A DNA stretch of 50,238 nt from Okeania sp. SIO2B3 (GCF_010672525.1 NZ_JAAHGH010000047.1:1-50238), one strand, 5' to 3'. Counted from the stretch's first letter, positions 8,634-16,990 are shown. The notes: generated from the letters alone by a model not told the origin. Program-made: numbers and translations.

Positions 8634-9962
8634 ATGATAACAGCCATAAGATGGAAATTATTAAAGCTTTGCAAACGACTGTATCAAGTGCTTTATATGC
8701 GTGTGATTATCATTCTTGTCACTTTAATCTGTTTGGGTTTTAGTATAGCTTTAGTAGGAACCTACTACCTATCGATTAATTTAGTAGATTCTCAAGCAAT
8801 GCACTATGCAAAAGTAGCTGTCAAAACCTTGAATGAAGCTAGAGTACTGTACAGCAAGAATGTTGTTGATCGGGTAAAGTCAATGGATGGTATCCTGGCC
8901 ATACCTGAATATCATACTGTAAAAGGAGGTATTCCTAATCCTGCTACCTATACTATCGAACTTGGGGAGCGGCTCAGTGATGAATCAGAAGGTCTGTTGT
9001 TTAGACTTTATAGCGAATATCCATTTCCTAATCGACAATTAACAGGAGGACCTCAAGATAAGTTTGAACGGGATGCACTAATTTACCTGAAAAAGCATCC
9101 AAAAGCTTCGTTTTATCGAAAACAGCAATTTGGCGATCGCCTCTCGTTTCGCTACACAGAAGCTGTCCTCATGGAGCCAAGTTGTGTAGCTTGTCATAAT
9201 ACACTGCGAAGTAGTCCTAGAAAAAACTGGAAAGTTGGACAAGTGCGTGGTATCGTAGAAATTACTCAGCCTATTGATAATGTTATCCTGATAGCTGAAG
9301 ATGGATTAAAGGTAATTTATACTGTCTTGATGACTATTATTAGTCTAGCAATTTCAGGTTTAATTTTAGTTATTGGACGCTTTCGTAAAATTAATCAAGA
9401 GCTAGAACAGAAAGTTTTGGAAAGAACAGCAGTTCTCAATCATTTAGCTGCCATTGATGGGTTGACCCAACTGATAAATAGGCGTCAGTTTAATATACTT
9501 CTTCAGCAAGAGTGGCGACGAATGCAACAACAACAACGACCCTTATCGTTGATTCTTTGTGATGTTGATTATTTCAAGAAATACAATGATACCTACGGTC
9601 ATGTAGCAGGAGATAATTGTCTTTGTGCTGTTGCCCAAGTTTTGGATAGTAGTGTTAAGCGTTGTGGAGAATTTGCTGCGAGGTATGGTGGGGAAGAGTT
9701 TGTAATTGTTTTACCAGGAGTAAATAGTTTTGAAGCAAGTAGAGTCGCAACTATAATTATGGATGGTATTCATTCTCTGAAGATACCTCACAAAACCTCT
9801 TTGAATAACTCCTATGTCACCCTCAGTATGGGAATTGCAAGTACTATTCCTAAGGAGCAAAGTTATCCTGAACAATTGATTAAGTGTGCAGATAGAGGAT
9901 TATACCAAGCTAAAGAAGAAGGAAGAGATCGGTTTATTATTTGGAATGAGAAGCAAGAATAG
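8634..9962 (+). CDS. Tll0287-like heme sensor – diguanylate cyclase
   Basis: 442 residues. Membrane segment ~22-48 (VIIILVTLICLGFSIALVG), an extracytoplasmic DUF3365/Tll0287-type domain to ~215 with one c-type heme motif CVACH, a second membrane segment (VIYTVLMTIISLAISGLILV), a short coiled coil and a C-terminal GGDEF domain. The active loop is RYGGEEF, so c-di-GMP synthesis is expected. The RxxD product-inhibition site is absent: the matching residues read RCGE. The DUF3365 fold with heme suggests a redox or gas signal, by family analogy. Single gene. Confidence 0.88.
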   Translation: MITAIRWKLLKLCKRLYQVLYMRVIIILVTLICLGFSIALVGTYYLSINLVDSQAMHYAKVAVKTLNEARVLYSKNVVDRVKSMDGILAIPEYHTVKGGIPNPATYTIELGERLSDESEGLLFRLYSEYPFPNRQLTGGPQDKFERDALIYLKKHPKASFYRKQQFGDRLSFRYTEAVLMEPSCVACHNTLRSSPRKNWKVGQVRGIVEITQPIDNVILIAEDGLKVIYTVLMTIISLAISGLILVIGRFRKINQELEQKVLERTAVLNHLAAIDGLTQLINRRQFNILLQQEWRRMQQQQRPLSLILCDVDYFKKYNDTYGHVAGDNCLCAVAQVLDSSVKRCGEFAARYGGEEFVIVLPGVNSFEASRVATIIMDGIHSLKIPHKTSLNNSYVTLSMGIASTIPKEQSYPEQLIKCADRGLYQAKEEGRDRFIIWNEKQE

Positions 9963-10155
9963 TTTTGCTTAAATTCAAATATAAATCAATACAGTTCAGT
10001 TAAGGGTTTTTTTGGCAGTTCTGTAATCTGAAAAGCTACTCTAATGGTTCCATATCTTATATCAAATCTGGTTAAACAGTTATAGATTGGTTAAGTAAGG
10101 AGGAGTCAACCCACCCCTAACTCCTAACCCCTCCTAGGAGGGGAAGTCAGGAATC

Positions 10156-10435
10156 ATATCATGTCCGTTGGGGCGCGTTTGTGTAAACCCAAGGGTGAAT
10201 ATCTGGAAATTTACAGCAGTTTTCTAGTTGATGAGGTACAAAGTTTTATTGCTCTAGGCAACAGGCAACAGGCAACAGGCAACAGGGAATATAGGAATAA
10301 ATAGTCTTATAGCTGTACCTCACGCTTCCTCAAAAGTGCTGTAAGTTTTTTTCTTGCTCTTAAGCATTCCTACTTATTCCCTCTTCCTTCTTCCTTACCT
10401 TAGCTATACAATACCTATGCTACCGGACATGATAT
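10156..10435. repeat. MITE with ATATCATGTCCG ends
   Basis: Starts ATATCATGTCCG and ends CGGACATGATAT, a 12-bp perfect inverted repeat. Inside are a run of caacaggcaacagg repeats (about 10256-10285) and simple pyrimidine tracts. Shorter relatives with the same ends lie at 11225-11352 and 14633-14763. Confidence 0.8.
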
Positions 10436-10558
10436 CAGGAGTCAGGAGTCAGTAGGAAGAAAGGATGAGAGTTGGAATTATCTGGAGATAAGTAGGCATT
10501 TTATGTCTGCATTGCATGGAAGTAGAAAGTGCGATAACTGTAATTATTAGCAACGGGA

Positions 10559-10630
10559 ATGAGTGTGGAACAAGTAGCACAAATTCTTACTTTAACTGTT
10601 GAGGAAGTGAGGAAAATTTCTGATAGTTAG
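10559..10630 (+). pseudogene. C-terminal remnant resembling Rpn/DUF4351-type proteins
   Basis: A 23-codon frame, MSVEQVAQILTLTVEEVRKI followed by SDS and TAG. This short helix-turn motif is typical of the C-terminus of Rpn-family PD-(D/E)XK nuclease-like proteins common in cyanobacteria. No upstream part is readable, so it is a remnant at best. Confidence 0.35.
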
Positions 10631-10712
10631 ATAATAATATCATCAGGACTTACGCATCCAAATTTGTATCATAAACCGGTTTTTGTAGTGCGGGCAAGAT
10701 GCCCGCAATTAG

Positions 10713-10862
10713 TGTACTGGACAAAAGTGGAATCTGCTGTTATCTGTAAGAGTTCCACAGGATATTGATGAGTATATGCGATCGCTCCCTAATAGAAGTC
10801 AGTGCTTAGAGGAAGCTATAACAGAAAAGGCGAGAAAAGAAATGCACCAATATATTCATTAA
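10713..10862 (+). pseudogene. Remnant of a small ribbon-helix-helix-like protein
   Basis: An open frame without a start codon reads LLLSVRVPQDIDEYMRSLPN, RSQCLEEAITEKARKEM and stops at TAA 10860-10862. The pattern of a beta strand (LSVRVP) followed by two helices fits CopG/Arc-type antitoxins. The 5' end is cut by a repeat containing gcgggcaagatgcccgc. Confidence 0.4.
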
Positions 10863-10935
10863 TGGATAATGGATAATTACCTCTGGTTAAAACCGTTACG
10901 GAATTGAATATCAGGAAATATTATTTCTTCTCTTG

Positions 10936-10973
10936 GTAGGGTGGGATGGCGAGACCTCGCCATCCCACCCTAC
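10936..10973. repeat. Perfect 18-bp hairpin
   Basis: GTAGGGTGGGATGGCGAG is followed after two bases by its exact reverse complement. It sits in a longer repeat that includes the ACCTCT/CCCTTGAAAGGGG ends (about 10875-11060). A related, weaker hairpin (gatggcgagg ... cctcgccat) lies at about 37537-37557. Confidence 0.7.
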
Positions 10974-11097
10974 GAGAAGCTGCCAAGATAGAACTCCGTT
11001 CCGCTGTCGCGTTTCGCGTCAGCGTTGCGAAGCAAACGACCGCTTTTTTCCCCTTGAAAGGGGAAGCGAATAAAGCTGAATTATTTAATTAATAATT

Positions 11098-11506
11098 AGG
11101 GTTTGCGCTTCACTAGTGTTTTAGTAGGGGTAGGAGACAGCTATACTGGAGACAACCCACCCGCGGGGCGCGACCGTGGAGGGGAAGACAGGAGGAACGG
11201 GGAATGAGCGAGGAAGTAGGAGTAATATCATGTCCGTTGGTATATTCCCGTGTAAAAGTTGGGGAAATATCTACCGCCATATAAGTAAAATTTTTCCTTT
11301 TCTTAAAGCTTCTTCCTTCTCTATACAAGACCGATGCTACCGGACATGATATAACAATTGTCAATTTGGGATTTTTCTGCCCAACTATGCGCCTAAAATA
11401 CGCTCCTAGCATGAGCGTTTTAGACGTGATAAGGCACTTTTTCAAGACTCCAAAAAGGCTAAACTCTTTAATATGTCAATACTTTGATATTTAATCAGCA
11501 AGCCCT
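11098..11506. mobile_element. AGGGTTTGC element, second copy, AATT target duplication
   Basis: Starts AGGGTTTGCGCTTCACTAGT and ends AATCAGCAAGCCCT. AATT flanks both sides (11094-11097 and 11507-11510). Its right part (cccaactatgcgcctaaaat, then cactttttcaagactccaaa) matches the right part of the element at 3032-4075. A MITE (11225-11352) and a fragment of the G-rich palindrome are inserted inside. Confidence 0.8.
11225..11352. repeat. MITE with ATATCATGTCCG ends, nested
   Basis: 128 bp bounded by ATATCATGTCCG and CGGACATGATAT. It lies within the element at 11098-11506 and its left part (tgtaaaagttggggaaatat) resembles 10156-10435. No coding capacity. Confidence 0.8.
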
Positions 11507-11600
11507 AATTATTAATTATTCGGTAAGGAATAGTTTAACTATGTAATAATTAATAGCGGGAAAAACATTTATCCAGATAATATTTTTCCTTATTTCTAAA

Positions 11601-12275
11601 TTATTCCCGCAAAACATAACCCACTCCTCGCACAGTTTGAATTAACCTTTTTTCTTCATTAGATTCTAACTTCAAACGTAAGTAACGAATATAAACTTCA
11701 ATAATATTTGAATCGCCCATAAAATCATAACCCCAAACAGTTTCTAAAATTCTATCTCTTGTCAAAACTTGTCGAGGATGAGCCATTAAATATTCCAATA
11801 AATCAAATTCTTTTGCTGTTAATTCAATTGCTCTATTATCCCGATAAACTTCCCTGGTACTTCTATTTAAACTCAGGTCTTCAAACATTAATAAATCGGG
11901 ATTAGGTTCTTGAGTACGTCTGAGATGTGCCCTAACTCTAGCTAATAATTCTTCCACACTAAAAGGCTTTAATACATAATCATCCGCCCCTGCATCTAAA
12001 CCAGCTACGCGATCGCTCACATCATCCTTAGCTGTTAATAGAATAATTGGTACTTTATCGCCAGTAGTTCGCAAACGACGACATAATTCTAACCCCGATA
12101 GACCAGGTAACATCCAGTCAAGAATTATCAAATCTGGCTTAATTTCTCGTGCCATTGTTATGCCGGCGAACCCATCATTAGCCACCGTTACTTGATAACC
12201 TTCATATTTAAGTTCTAGCTCGATAAATTGAGCTAGTTTTGCCTCATCTTCAACTACCAAAATGTGAGATGACAT
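11601..12275 (-). CDS. OmpR/PhoB-family response regulator
   Basis: 224 residues. The receiver has the acidic pair VVEDE, phosphoacceptor D53 in LIILDWMLPG, conserved T in LLTAKDD and K in YVLKPFS. The C-terminal winged helix has ELTAKEFDLLEYLMAHPRQV and the recognition region NIIEVYIRYLRLKLE, ending TVRGVGYVLRE. It therefore binds DNA when phosphorylated. The sequence resembles the cyanobacterial ManR/RppA-type group, but the exact regulator cannot be settled. No sensor kinase is adjacent, so its partner is encoded elsewhere. The ATG start gives a standard receiver N-terminus (MSSHILVVEDE). Confidence 0.92.
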   Translation of the reverse strand: MSSHILVVEDEAKLAQFIELELKYEGYQVTVANDGFAGITMAREIKPDLIILDWMLPGLSGLELCRRLRTTGDKVPIILLTAKDDVSDRVAGLDAGADDYVLKPFSVEELLARVRAHLRRTQEPNPDLLMFEDLSLNRSTREVYRDNRAIELTAKEFDLLEYLMAHPRQVLTRDRILETVWGYDFMGDSNIIEVYIRYLRLKLESNEEKRLIQTVRGVGYVLRE

Positions 12276-12389
12276 TTGTTTTTTAATCTAAACACTTCTA
12301 TTTATTCTACTATAGGAAATACCTTCACTCGTTCAACATAATTTTCTGGAGTTATAGAAGATTCCAAAGAAGGATTTGACGGATAAACT

Positions 12390-13205
12390 TTACTCAACTT
12401 CCTGTACCGGAATTGGAAACTTTTCTCCTTTCAAATAGGCATCAAAATTTTGCTTAAAATAAATCCAAGAAGTCACATCATCCTTATCCAAAAGAGATTT
12501 AGCTGCATTTTTAAACAACGGAACGCGAGTATTCATTTCATCTTGAATTAACTGGGGTAATTCTGCAACACCAGCCACCTTCCCACCCCAAGCACTATAA
12601 ATTAGATTACCAGAGCGATCGCCCATTTTCATCCACGGCACCCAAGGACCTATTCTATCCCATGCCAACATTACCTTAGATACGGAAGTTGTGTCAGGAT
12701 TTTGTAAATCTGCCGTGGGTACTGTCAACTTAAACAATTCACTAGCTTGATAAAGAGGTTGAGGACTATATTCAGCAAACTTTGGATCATCGGCGAGGGG
12801 ATTAGGATAACTAGAAAATAGGTCAAACTTATAAGTAGTCAACTCCTCATCAACTAATGCAGGCATTGGTCTTTTGAACAACCCCTGTACTGGATTATTG
12901 GCCACATGAACTACAGGCAAAACTTCATCCGTCCAGGGATTTTTCCAAATATCCAACTTTTCCCCTGTTTCGGGGTCAAGATAAAAGGTTAGTTCCCTGG
13001 AAGTAAAATCCCAACCTCCCTCCGACCTCGGAATACATCTGGCCACACTCATCCCTACTATTTGGAACAAATGCTGTTTTGGTTCCCCAGGAATAAAGGC
13101 ATAAACCGAACCCTGCCAAGTCAGAAAAGATTGTTGAGCGTCGGTACTAGCACGCACTTTAACCCAGTCTTTTGCTTCAAGTAGTTTTTTGGTAAGATTG
13201 ACCAT
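12390..13205 (-). CDS. DUF1838 family protein
   Basis: 271 residues with no signal peptide or membrane span. Marker motifs are PVVHVANNPVQGLF, the tryptophan-rich GPWVPWMKMGDRSGNLIYSA, and the C-terminal YFKQNFDAYLKGEKFPIP. These repeat in the divergent neighbour at 13617-14417, so the two are paralogs of the same DUF1838 family. The family's function is unknown as far as I know. The gene ends about 115 bp upstream of the OmpR-type regulator gene on the same strand, so co-transcription is possible. Confidence 0.82.
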   Translation of the reverse strand: MVNLTKKLLEAKDWVKVRASTDAQQSFLTWQGSVYAFIPGEPKQHLFQIVGMSVARCIPRSEGGWDFTSRELTFYLDPETGEKLDIWKNPWTDEVLPVVHVANNPVQGLFKRPMPALVDEELTTYKFDLFSSYPNPLADDPKFAEYSPQPLYQASELFKLTVPTADLQNPDTTSVSKVMLAWDRIGPWVPWMKMGDRSGNLIYSAWGGKVAGVAELPQLIQDEMNTRVPLFKNAAKSLLDKDDVTSWIYFKQNFDAYLKGEKFPIPVQEVE

Positions 13206-13616
13206 TCGTTTGCTGATATAATTTTTTGTCTATAATAATATAGCAATTAGCAGTCAGTTATCAGTTATCAGCTTGATTTTTGTGTTTTTTCGTCTAACTT
13301 TTTAGACATACTTTATATGTGAAAGAGAAAATTATAATTCAGAGCTAATTTTAATTACTAAATAGTCAATCAGCAATTATGTAGGCATTCAGCTTTTTCT
13401 GCGGAATGCTACGCAGACAGTTTTTGAACCTAATAACTTACTAAAGTTAGCTAATAACCTTTTTATTTATAAGTTTTAATTCTTTTTGGAGACTAATTCC
13501 TCCTTCGGTTTAATAGTAAGTTCATAACTCATAGCTGATAGCTGATAGCTGATAGCTAAATGCTTACGTAATTATCAATTACTACAAAAATAACTTATAG
13601 AAAGCTGGAGTTAATA
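13206..13616. promoter_or_regulatory. Divergent promoter region between the DUF1838 paralogs
   Basis: A 411-bp gap between divergent genes. It holds a fragment with gcattcagctttttctgcgg and tandem tagctgatagctgatagct units (about 13536-13555). GGAG lies 8 bases before the plus-strand ATG (ctggagttaataatg). No operator can be defended. Confidence 0.4.
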
Positions 13617-14417
13617 ATGGGTGAATATTTTAATGATTATGAATTTGATAACTTAAATTTTTATAGAGATAATCATGGTAAACAACTTTACTATAATTGG
13701 GGTGGAGAAGTTTGGTGGATAGAATCACCTGGAAAACCTCAAGAAAAGTTGTTTTCTATTATTGGGATGAATGCAACAAAAGTATTTCTTAAACCACATC
13801 CAGAATATGGGGAAGCCGGACATAGAATTAATCGAGAAATATGTTTATTTTGCGACCCATCTACTCAAGAAGTATTGCACTATTGGCGACCTAGAGAAGG
13901 AGTCAAAGAAGTTCCTGTCGTACATATTGCTAACCGGATGGTACAGGGTTTTGTCTCACCCAAAAAAATTGTAATTCCTGAGAATTCTGGATATGTGAAA
14001 AAAGTTATAGAAATTCCTTTAGAATATCCTCATCCTTTGGCAAAAGAAAGTAAATATCGAGATTATTGCCCTGGAGAAAAATTTAAAGGAGTAGAATATT
14101 TTACCTCTAGTGTGGCTCGACCAGGGGTAACAGAAATACCTCCTTCTGAGTGGGCAAGAGATTGCCCGTGGATGCCTTGGATGAAATTGGGTTATGGTCA
14201 TCCAGCTCGATTAAGATTTGAAACTACTATTTCTCAGGTAGAATCTTTTGAAGAACTTCATCCTAATTTAGTCAAGTTGGTGAGAGAAACATTGCCAATT
14301 TATGAGTTTGCTCCTGATGAAAGTGATGAACCAAATGTGACAAGTATTTTGTATTTTAAGAAGTATTTTGATGCTTATTTAAGAGGGGAAAAATTTCCAA
14401 TTCCAGAAACTACTTAA
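13617..14417 (+). CDS. DUF1838 family protein, second paralog
   Basis: 266 residues. It shares with its divergent neighbour the motifs PVVHIANRMVQGF, CPWMPWMKLGYGHPARL and YFKKYFDAYLRGEKFPIP. The N-terminus lacks a signal peptide (MGEYFNDYEFDNLNFYRDNH), so it should be cytoplasmic. A good ribosome site (GGAG) precedes the ATG. The middle differs strongly from the paralog, so duplication is old or the copies came separately. Function unknown. Confidence 0.82.
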   Translation: MGEYFNDYEFDNLNFYRDNHGKQLYYNWGGEVWWIESPGKPQEKLFSIIGMNATKVFLKPHPEYGEAGHRINREICLFCDPSTQEVLHYWRPREGVKEVPVVHIANRMVQGFVSPKKIVIPENSGYVKKVIEIPLEYPHPLAKESKYRDYCPGEKFKGVEYFTSSVARPGVTEIPPSEWARDCPWMPWMKLGYGHPARLRFETTISQVESFEELHPNLVKLVRETLPIYEFAPDESDEPNVTSILYFKKYFDAYLRGEKFPIPETT

Positions 14418-14420
14418 ATT

Positions 14421-14560
14421 ATACCAATTCCCATGCATTATTGCTATACTTGGGCAATACTTCAGTTGTCAACTGATAGGTACAAGCAAAATCACTTTGC
14501 ATGCTAATTTCAGCCTGCGTTAATGTTAATTATTCTGATGTTTGCTTCCCCTCCACGGTC
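14421..14560. repeat. Dispersed repeat, inverted partial copy
   Basis: Begins ATACCAATTCCCA and reads ttgctatacttgggcaatac, the reverse complement of the right half of 2197-2418. The other end is lost at a G-rich palindrome. Confidence 0.55.
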
Positions 14561-14632
14561 GGGGGAGGGGCGAGGGGTGGGTCTACTCCCCCACTCCCCT
14601 ATTTCCTCTCCCAGGAGGGGAAGTCAGGAGTC

Positions 14633-14763
14633 ATATCATGTCCGGTTGAATAATTAGACTTTGGTGGAAGGAAAGCAGAAGGCAGCGGGAGCTGGAGGCA
14701 GAAGGTTTTCTCAAGAGTGTCACCTAAATTTTATACACGCTCCGATGCTACCGGACATGATAT
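14633..14763. repeat. MITE with ATATCATGTCCGG ends
   Basis: 131 bp between ATATCATGTCCGG and CTACCGGACATGATAT. The inside carries ggcagcgggagctggaggca-type simple sequence. It is the third element of this type. Confidence 0.8.
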
Positions 14764-14934
14764 TACCTCGCAAAAATGTACTTTTCACCTTTCCAGTTAA
14801 CTCCATTCCTTCAAACCGAGTAGACTGACTTCCAGGCATTTTTACGACTATAAAATGTTGGCGTTGCTGAATTGAAGTATGAATGCGCGATTGTTTGGTT
14901 CTCGCCTTCGCCCCCGCGCATCCCCCATTCAACA

Positions 14935-15025
14935 AAAAGCGAAGCAACATCTGGCTTCCCATCGTTCAAAAGCGAAGCAACATCTGGCTTCCCATCGTTC
15001 AAAAGCGAAGCATCTTCTGGCTTCC
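14935..15025. repeat. 33-bp tandem repeat
   Basis: Two perfect 33-bp units (14935-14967, 14968-15000) with core GAAGCAACATCTGGCTTCCC and a third partial unit with two changes. Each unit holds an inverted motif GAAGC...GCTTC. Small open frames run across it but have no gene-like context. Confidence 0.8.
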
Positions 15026-15301
15026 CCCTTTCTAAGGGGGACGGGAGGGGGATAAAAAAGGGGGACTTTTAGAGTTTTATTCCCCCCGCGCATTGGGGGG
15101 CTAGGGGGGCTTGCATCATACCCAGAATCAGCAACGCCAAAATGTTTATAGCGGTTTTCAAATTGATGAACCACATCGCCATAACTAAAACCCTGTAGGG
15201 ACGTTGCATAAGGGCGTCCCTACTGTGGTCTACTGAAATGAAAACCGCTGTAAGTACCACTAAGCACGAAAATCATAGCTAAATTCACCAAAGCCCAATT
15301 T
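15026..15301. other. Non-coding repeats before the AhpD-like gene
   Basis: Holds C/G-rich palindromes (ccccccgcgcattgggggg, about 15083-15101) and a hairpin gtagggacgttgcataaggg with its partner cgtccctac (about 15196-15224). It contains no gene. Confidence 0.5.
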
Positions 15302-15856
15302 CTATGTATTTAGTTTTGACCAGAAATTTGGTTGGAATTGCTTATCCAAAGGTGTTTTTGCAATGTGATTAGTGTAGTTGTGCATGACCTTAATAGCAAT
15401 GCCTAGAATTACTTCTAATACCTGCTGTTTAGTATATCCAGCTCTCATAAATGCCTCAATTTCACTATCTTCAACCCAGCCACGAGCTTGTACCATTTGT
15501 TGAGTAAAACGACGTAATGCTTGTAATTTTGTATCTGGCATTGGCGTTCCATTCCTGAGAGCTTCAAGGTTTTCTTTAGACATTCCTATCATTTTAGCTA
15601 ATCCAGAATGGGCTGCCATACAGTAATCACAGCCATTCTCATAGTTTGCTGTTAAATAAATCACCTGCTGCTCAACCGCCGTAAAACTTGTCGTCTCAAA
15701 TAAATCCCATAACGTCACTGAGGCTTTTAATAAAGCTGGAGCTTCGGCCAAAACTCCTTCTAAATTAGGGATAAAACTAAAAGTTTGTTGAGCATGAACT
15801 AATGCTTGTTTAGAGTCTTCTGATGCTGTTTTTAGGGTATGAATAGTAAATTCCAT
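15302..15856 (-). CDS. Carboxymuconolactone decarboxylase-family (AhpD-like) protein
   Basis: 184 residues. The AhpD/CMD signature is complete: ENGCDYCMAAHSGLAKMIGM with C76, C79 and H83, the pair of redox cysteines and the nearby histidine. Such proteins act as alkylhydroperoxide-type reductases; cytoplasmic, no signal peptide. The length is usual for the AhpD-like peroxidase-related group. It is divergent from a TetR-type gene, with two palindromes between them, so it is very likely the regulator's target. Confidence 0.87.
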   Translation of the reverse strand: MEFTIHTLKTASEDSKQALVHAQQTFSFIPNLEGVLAEAPALLKASVTLWDLFETTSFTAVEQQVIYLTANYENGCDYCMAAHSGLAKMIGMSKENLEALRNGTPMPDTKLQALRRFTQQMVQARGWVEDSEIEAFMRAGYTKQQVLEVILGIAIKVMHNYTNHIAKTPLDKQFQPNFWSKLNT

Positions 15857-15881
15857 TGGTTAAATATCTAATTCAATAGTT

Positions 15882-15903
15882 AGGTAGACAATTCTGTCTA
15901 CCT
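15882..15903. promoter_or_regulatory. Probable TetR-type operator 1
   Basis: AGGTAGACA-ATTC-TGTCTACCT: 9-bp perfect arms and a 4-bp spacer. It lies 25 bp upstream of the AhpD-like start, in the gap to the TetR gene. Confidence 0.75.
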
Positions 15904-15927
15904 ATTTTTTTGATAGTATATATCTAT

Positions 15928-15945
15928 GAAGACAAGTTTGTCTAC
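15928..15945. promoter_or_regulatory. Probable TetR-type operator 2
   Basis: GAAGACA-AGTT-TGTCTAC shares the AGACA-N4-TGTCT core with operator 1 and lies 11 bp before the TetR start, so autorepression is likely. Confidence 0.65.
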
Positions 15946-15956
15946 TTTTATTTAAA

Positions 15957-16538
15957 ATGAAATCCTCTAATCATCCTCGCCAGCAAATTTTAGAAACTGC
16001 GTCCCAACTTTTTTATCAAAAGGGCATTCAAAATGTGGGCATTAATGAGATTATTGCCACTAGCGGTGTGGCCAAAAGAACTCTTTATCGGCATTTCACA
16101 TCGAAAGACGAACTAATAGAAGCAGTAATGAAACACAGGGCAACAGAATGGTTAAACTGGTTTGAAATGGCAGTACGCGATCGCGGTAATACTGCGAAGG
16201 AGAGATTACTCGCAACTTTTGATGTCTTACGAGAGTGGTATGCTAGTCCAAATTTTCGTGGTTGTCCTTTTATCAATGCTGTACTAGAAATAGCTGATGC
16301 TTCTCATCCGGCCCATGATGTTTCGGTAGGAGTCAGAGAGTCTATTCGGATGCAAGTTAAGCACTTAGCTGAAGAAGTTGGAGTAACAGATGCAGAATCA
16401 TTTTCCCAACAATATTTACTTCTGATTGGAGGGGCAAGCTTGATGGCTACTATTGAAGGGTTTTCTGGAGGTGCTCATTATGCTCAACAGGTATTATCTA
16501 CTTTAATTGATAGCTCTATAGAAAAGTCAAAAATCTAG
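15957..16538 (+). CDS. TetR/AcrR-family transcriptional regulator
   Basis: 193 residues. The N-terminal helix-turn-helix reads GINEIIATSGVAKRTLYRHF with the classic YRHF recognition helix and the following TSKDELIEAV. The rest is the ligand-binding helical domain (FRGCPFINAVLEIADASHPA). It should repress the divergent AhpD-like gene and itself through the two palindromes at 15882-15945. The inducer is unknown; a thiol-reactive or oxidising compound would suit the target but this is inference. Confidence 0.9.
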   Translation: MKSSNHPRQQILETASQLFYQKGIQNVGINEIIATSGVAKRTLYRHFTSKDELIEAVMKHRATEWLNWFEMAVRDRGNTAKERLLATFDVLREWYASPNFRGCPFINAVLEIADASHPAHDVSVGVRESIRMQVKHLAEEVGVTDAESFSQQYLLLIGGASLMATIEGFSGGAHYAQQVLSTLIDSSIEKSKI

Positions 16539-16593
16539 GTATAATCTCATATCCGGTAGCATCGGTATTTTCATTAATGGATAATTGATAATT

Positions 16594-16866
16594 AGGGTTT
16601 GCGCTTCACTAGTCTTTTAGTAGGGGTAGGAGACAGGAGACAACCCACCCCTCGCCCCTCCCAGGAGGGGAAAGACAGGAGACAGGAGGAACGGGGAATG
16701 AGCTAGGAGGTAGGAGCTAAGTTTTGTAAGAATGATTTTTATGCCATAATCGTCCCAAAGTACTAGCTTTATGCAGCTCAAAAAGCTGAAAAGCTGGCAC
16801 TTTTTTAGACCAAAAAATGCTAAAACCTTTATCTGTAAAGACTTTTATCTTTAATCAGCAAGCTCT
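16594..16866. mobile_element. AGGGTTTGC element, third copy, AATT target duplication
   Basis: 273 bp. Starts AGGGTTTGCGCTTCACTAGT like the copy at 11098 and ends AATCAGCAAGCTCT. AATT flanks both sides (16590-16593, 16867-16870). It contains the G-rich palindrome. Just before it (about 16549-16565) is a remnant catatccggtagcatcgg of the ATATCATGTCCGG MITE. Confidence 0.8.
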
Positions 16867-16990
16867 AATTACCTCTCCCTTTTAGGGAGAAGATTGAAAA
16901 ATCAGGAAAAAATTTATTTTCTTCCCCTTGAAAGGGGAGGCTTTTAACCCGAATTGTTTAGTTATTTAATTATTTAATTATTAATTATTT
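16867..16990. repeat. CTCCCTTTTAGGG / CCTTGAAAGGGG repeat
   Basis: Reads acctctcccttttagggaga, ends in ggggaggcttttaacccgaa and then AT-rich attattta units. Related copies, some inverted, lie at about 8021-8112, 10875-11097, 30451-30583, 37433-37640 and 37734-37867. Confidence 0.55.

Larger units (their letters stand above)
9963..11097. other. Repeat-rich stretch with gene remnants
   Basis: No intact gene. In order: a fragment with AAATCTGGTTAAACAGTTAT (about 10064, recurring at 35031), a G-rich palindrome (about 10110-10145), a MITE at 10156-10435, a 23-codon remnant, a fragment of the CAGGACTTACGCA repeat (10649-10661), a ribbon-helix-helix-like remnant, and a perfect hairpin at 10936-10973. 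Confidence 0.55.

Noticed and set aside
11113-11445. Minus-strand open frame of 110 codons
   Set aside because: It runs through nested transposable elements and the G-rich palindrome; no family resemblance.
12390-14417. Treating the two DUF1838 genes as photoprotection or orange-carotenoid-protein genes
   Set aside because: No carotenoid-binding motifs are visible; only the DUF1838 motifs support an assignment.
14935-15025. Possible CRISPR array
   Set aside because: Units are directly adjacent with no variable spacers.
14720-15260. Several small overlapping frames around the 33-bp tandem repeats
   Set aside because: They encode only the tandem unit or C/G-rich palindromes in several frames at once.
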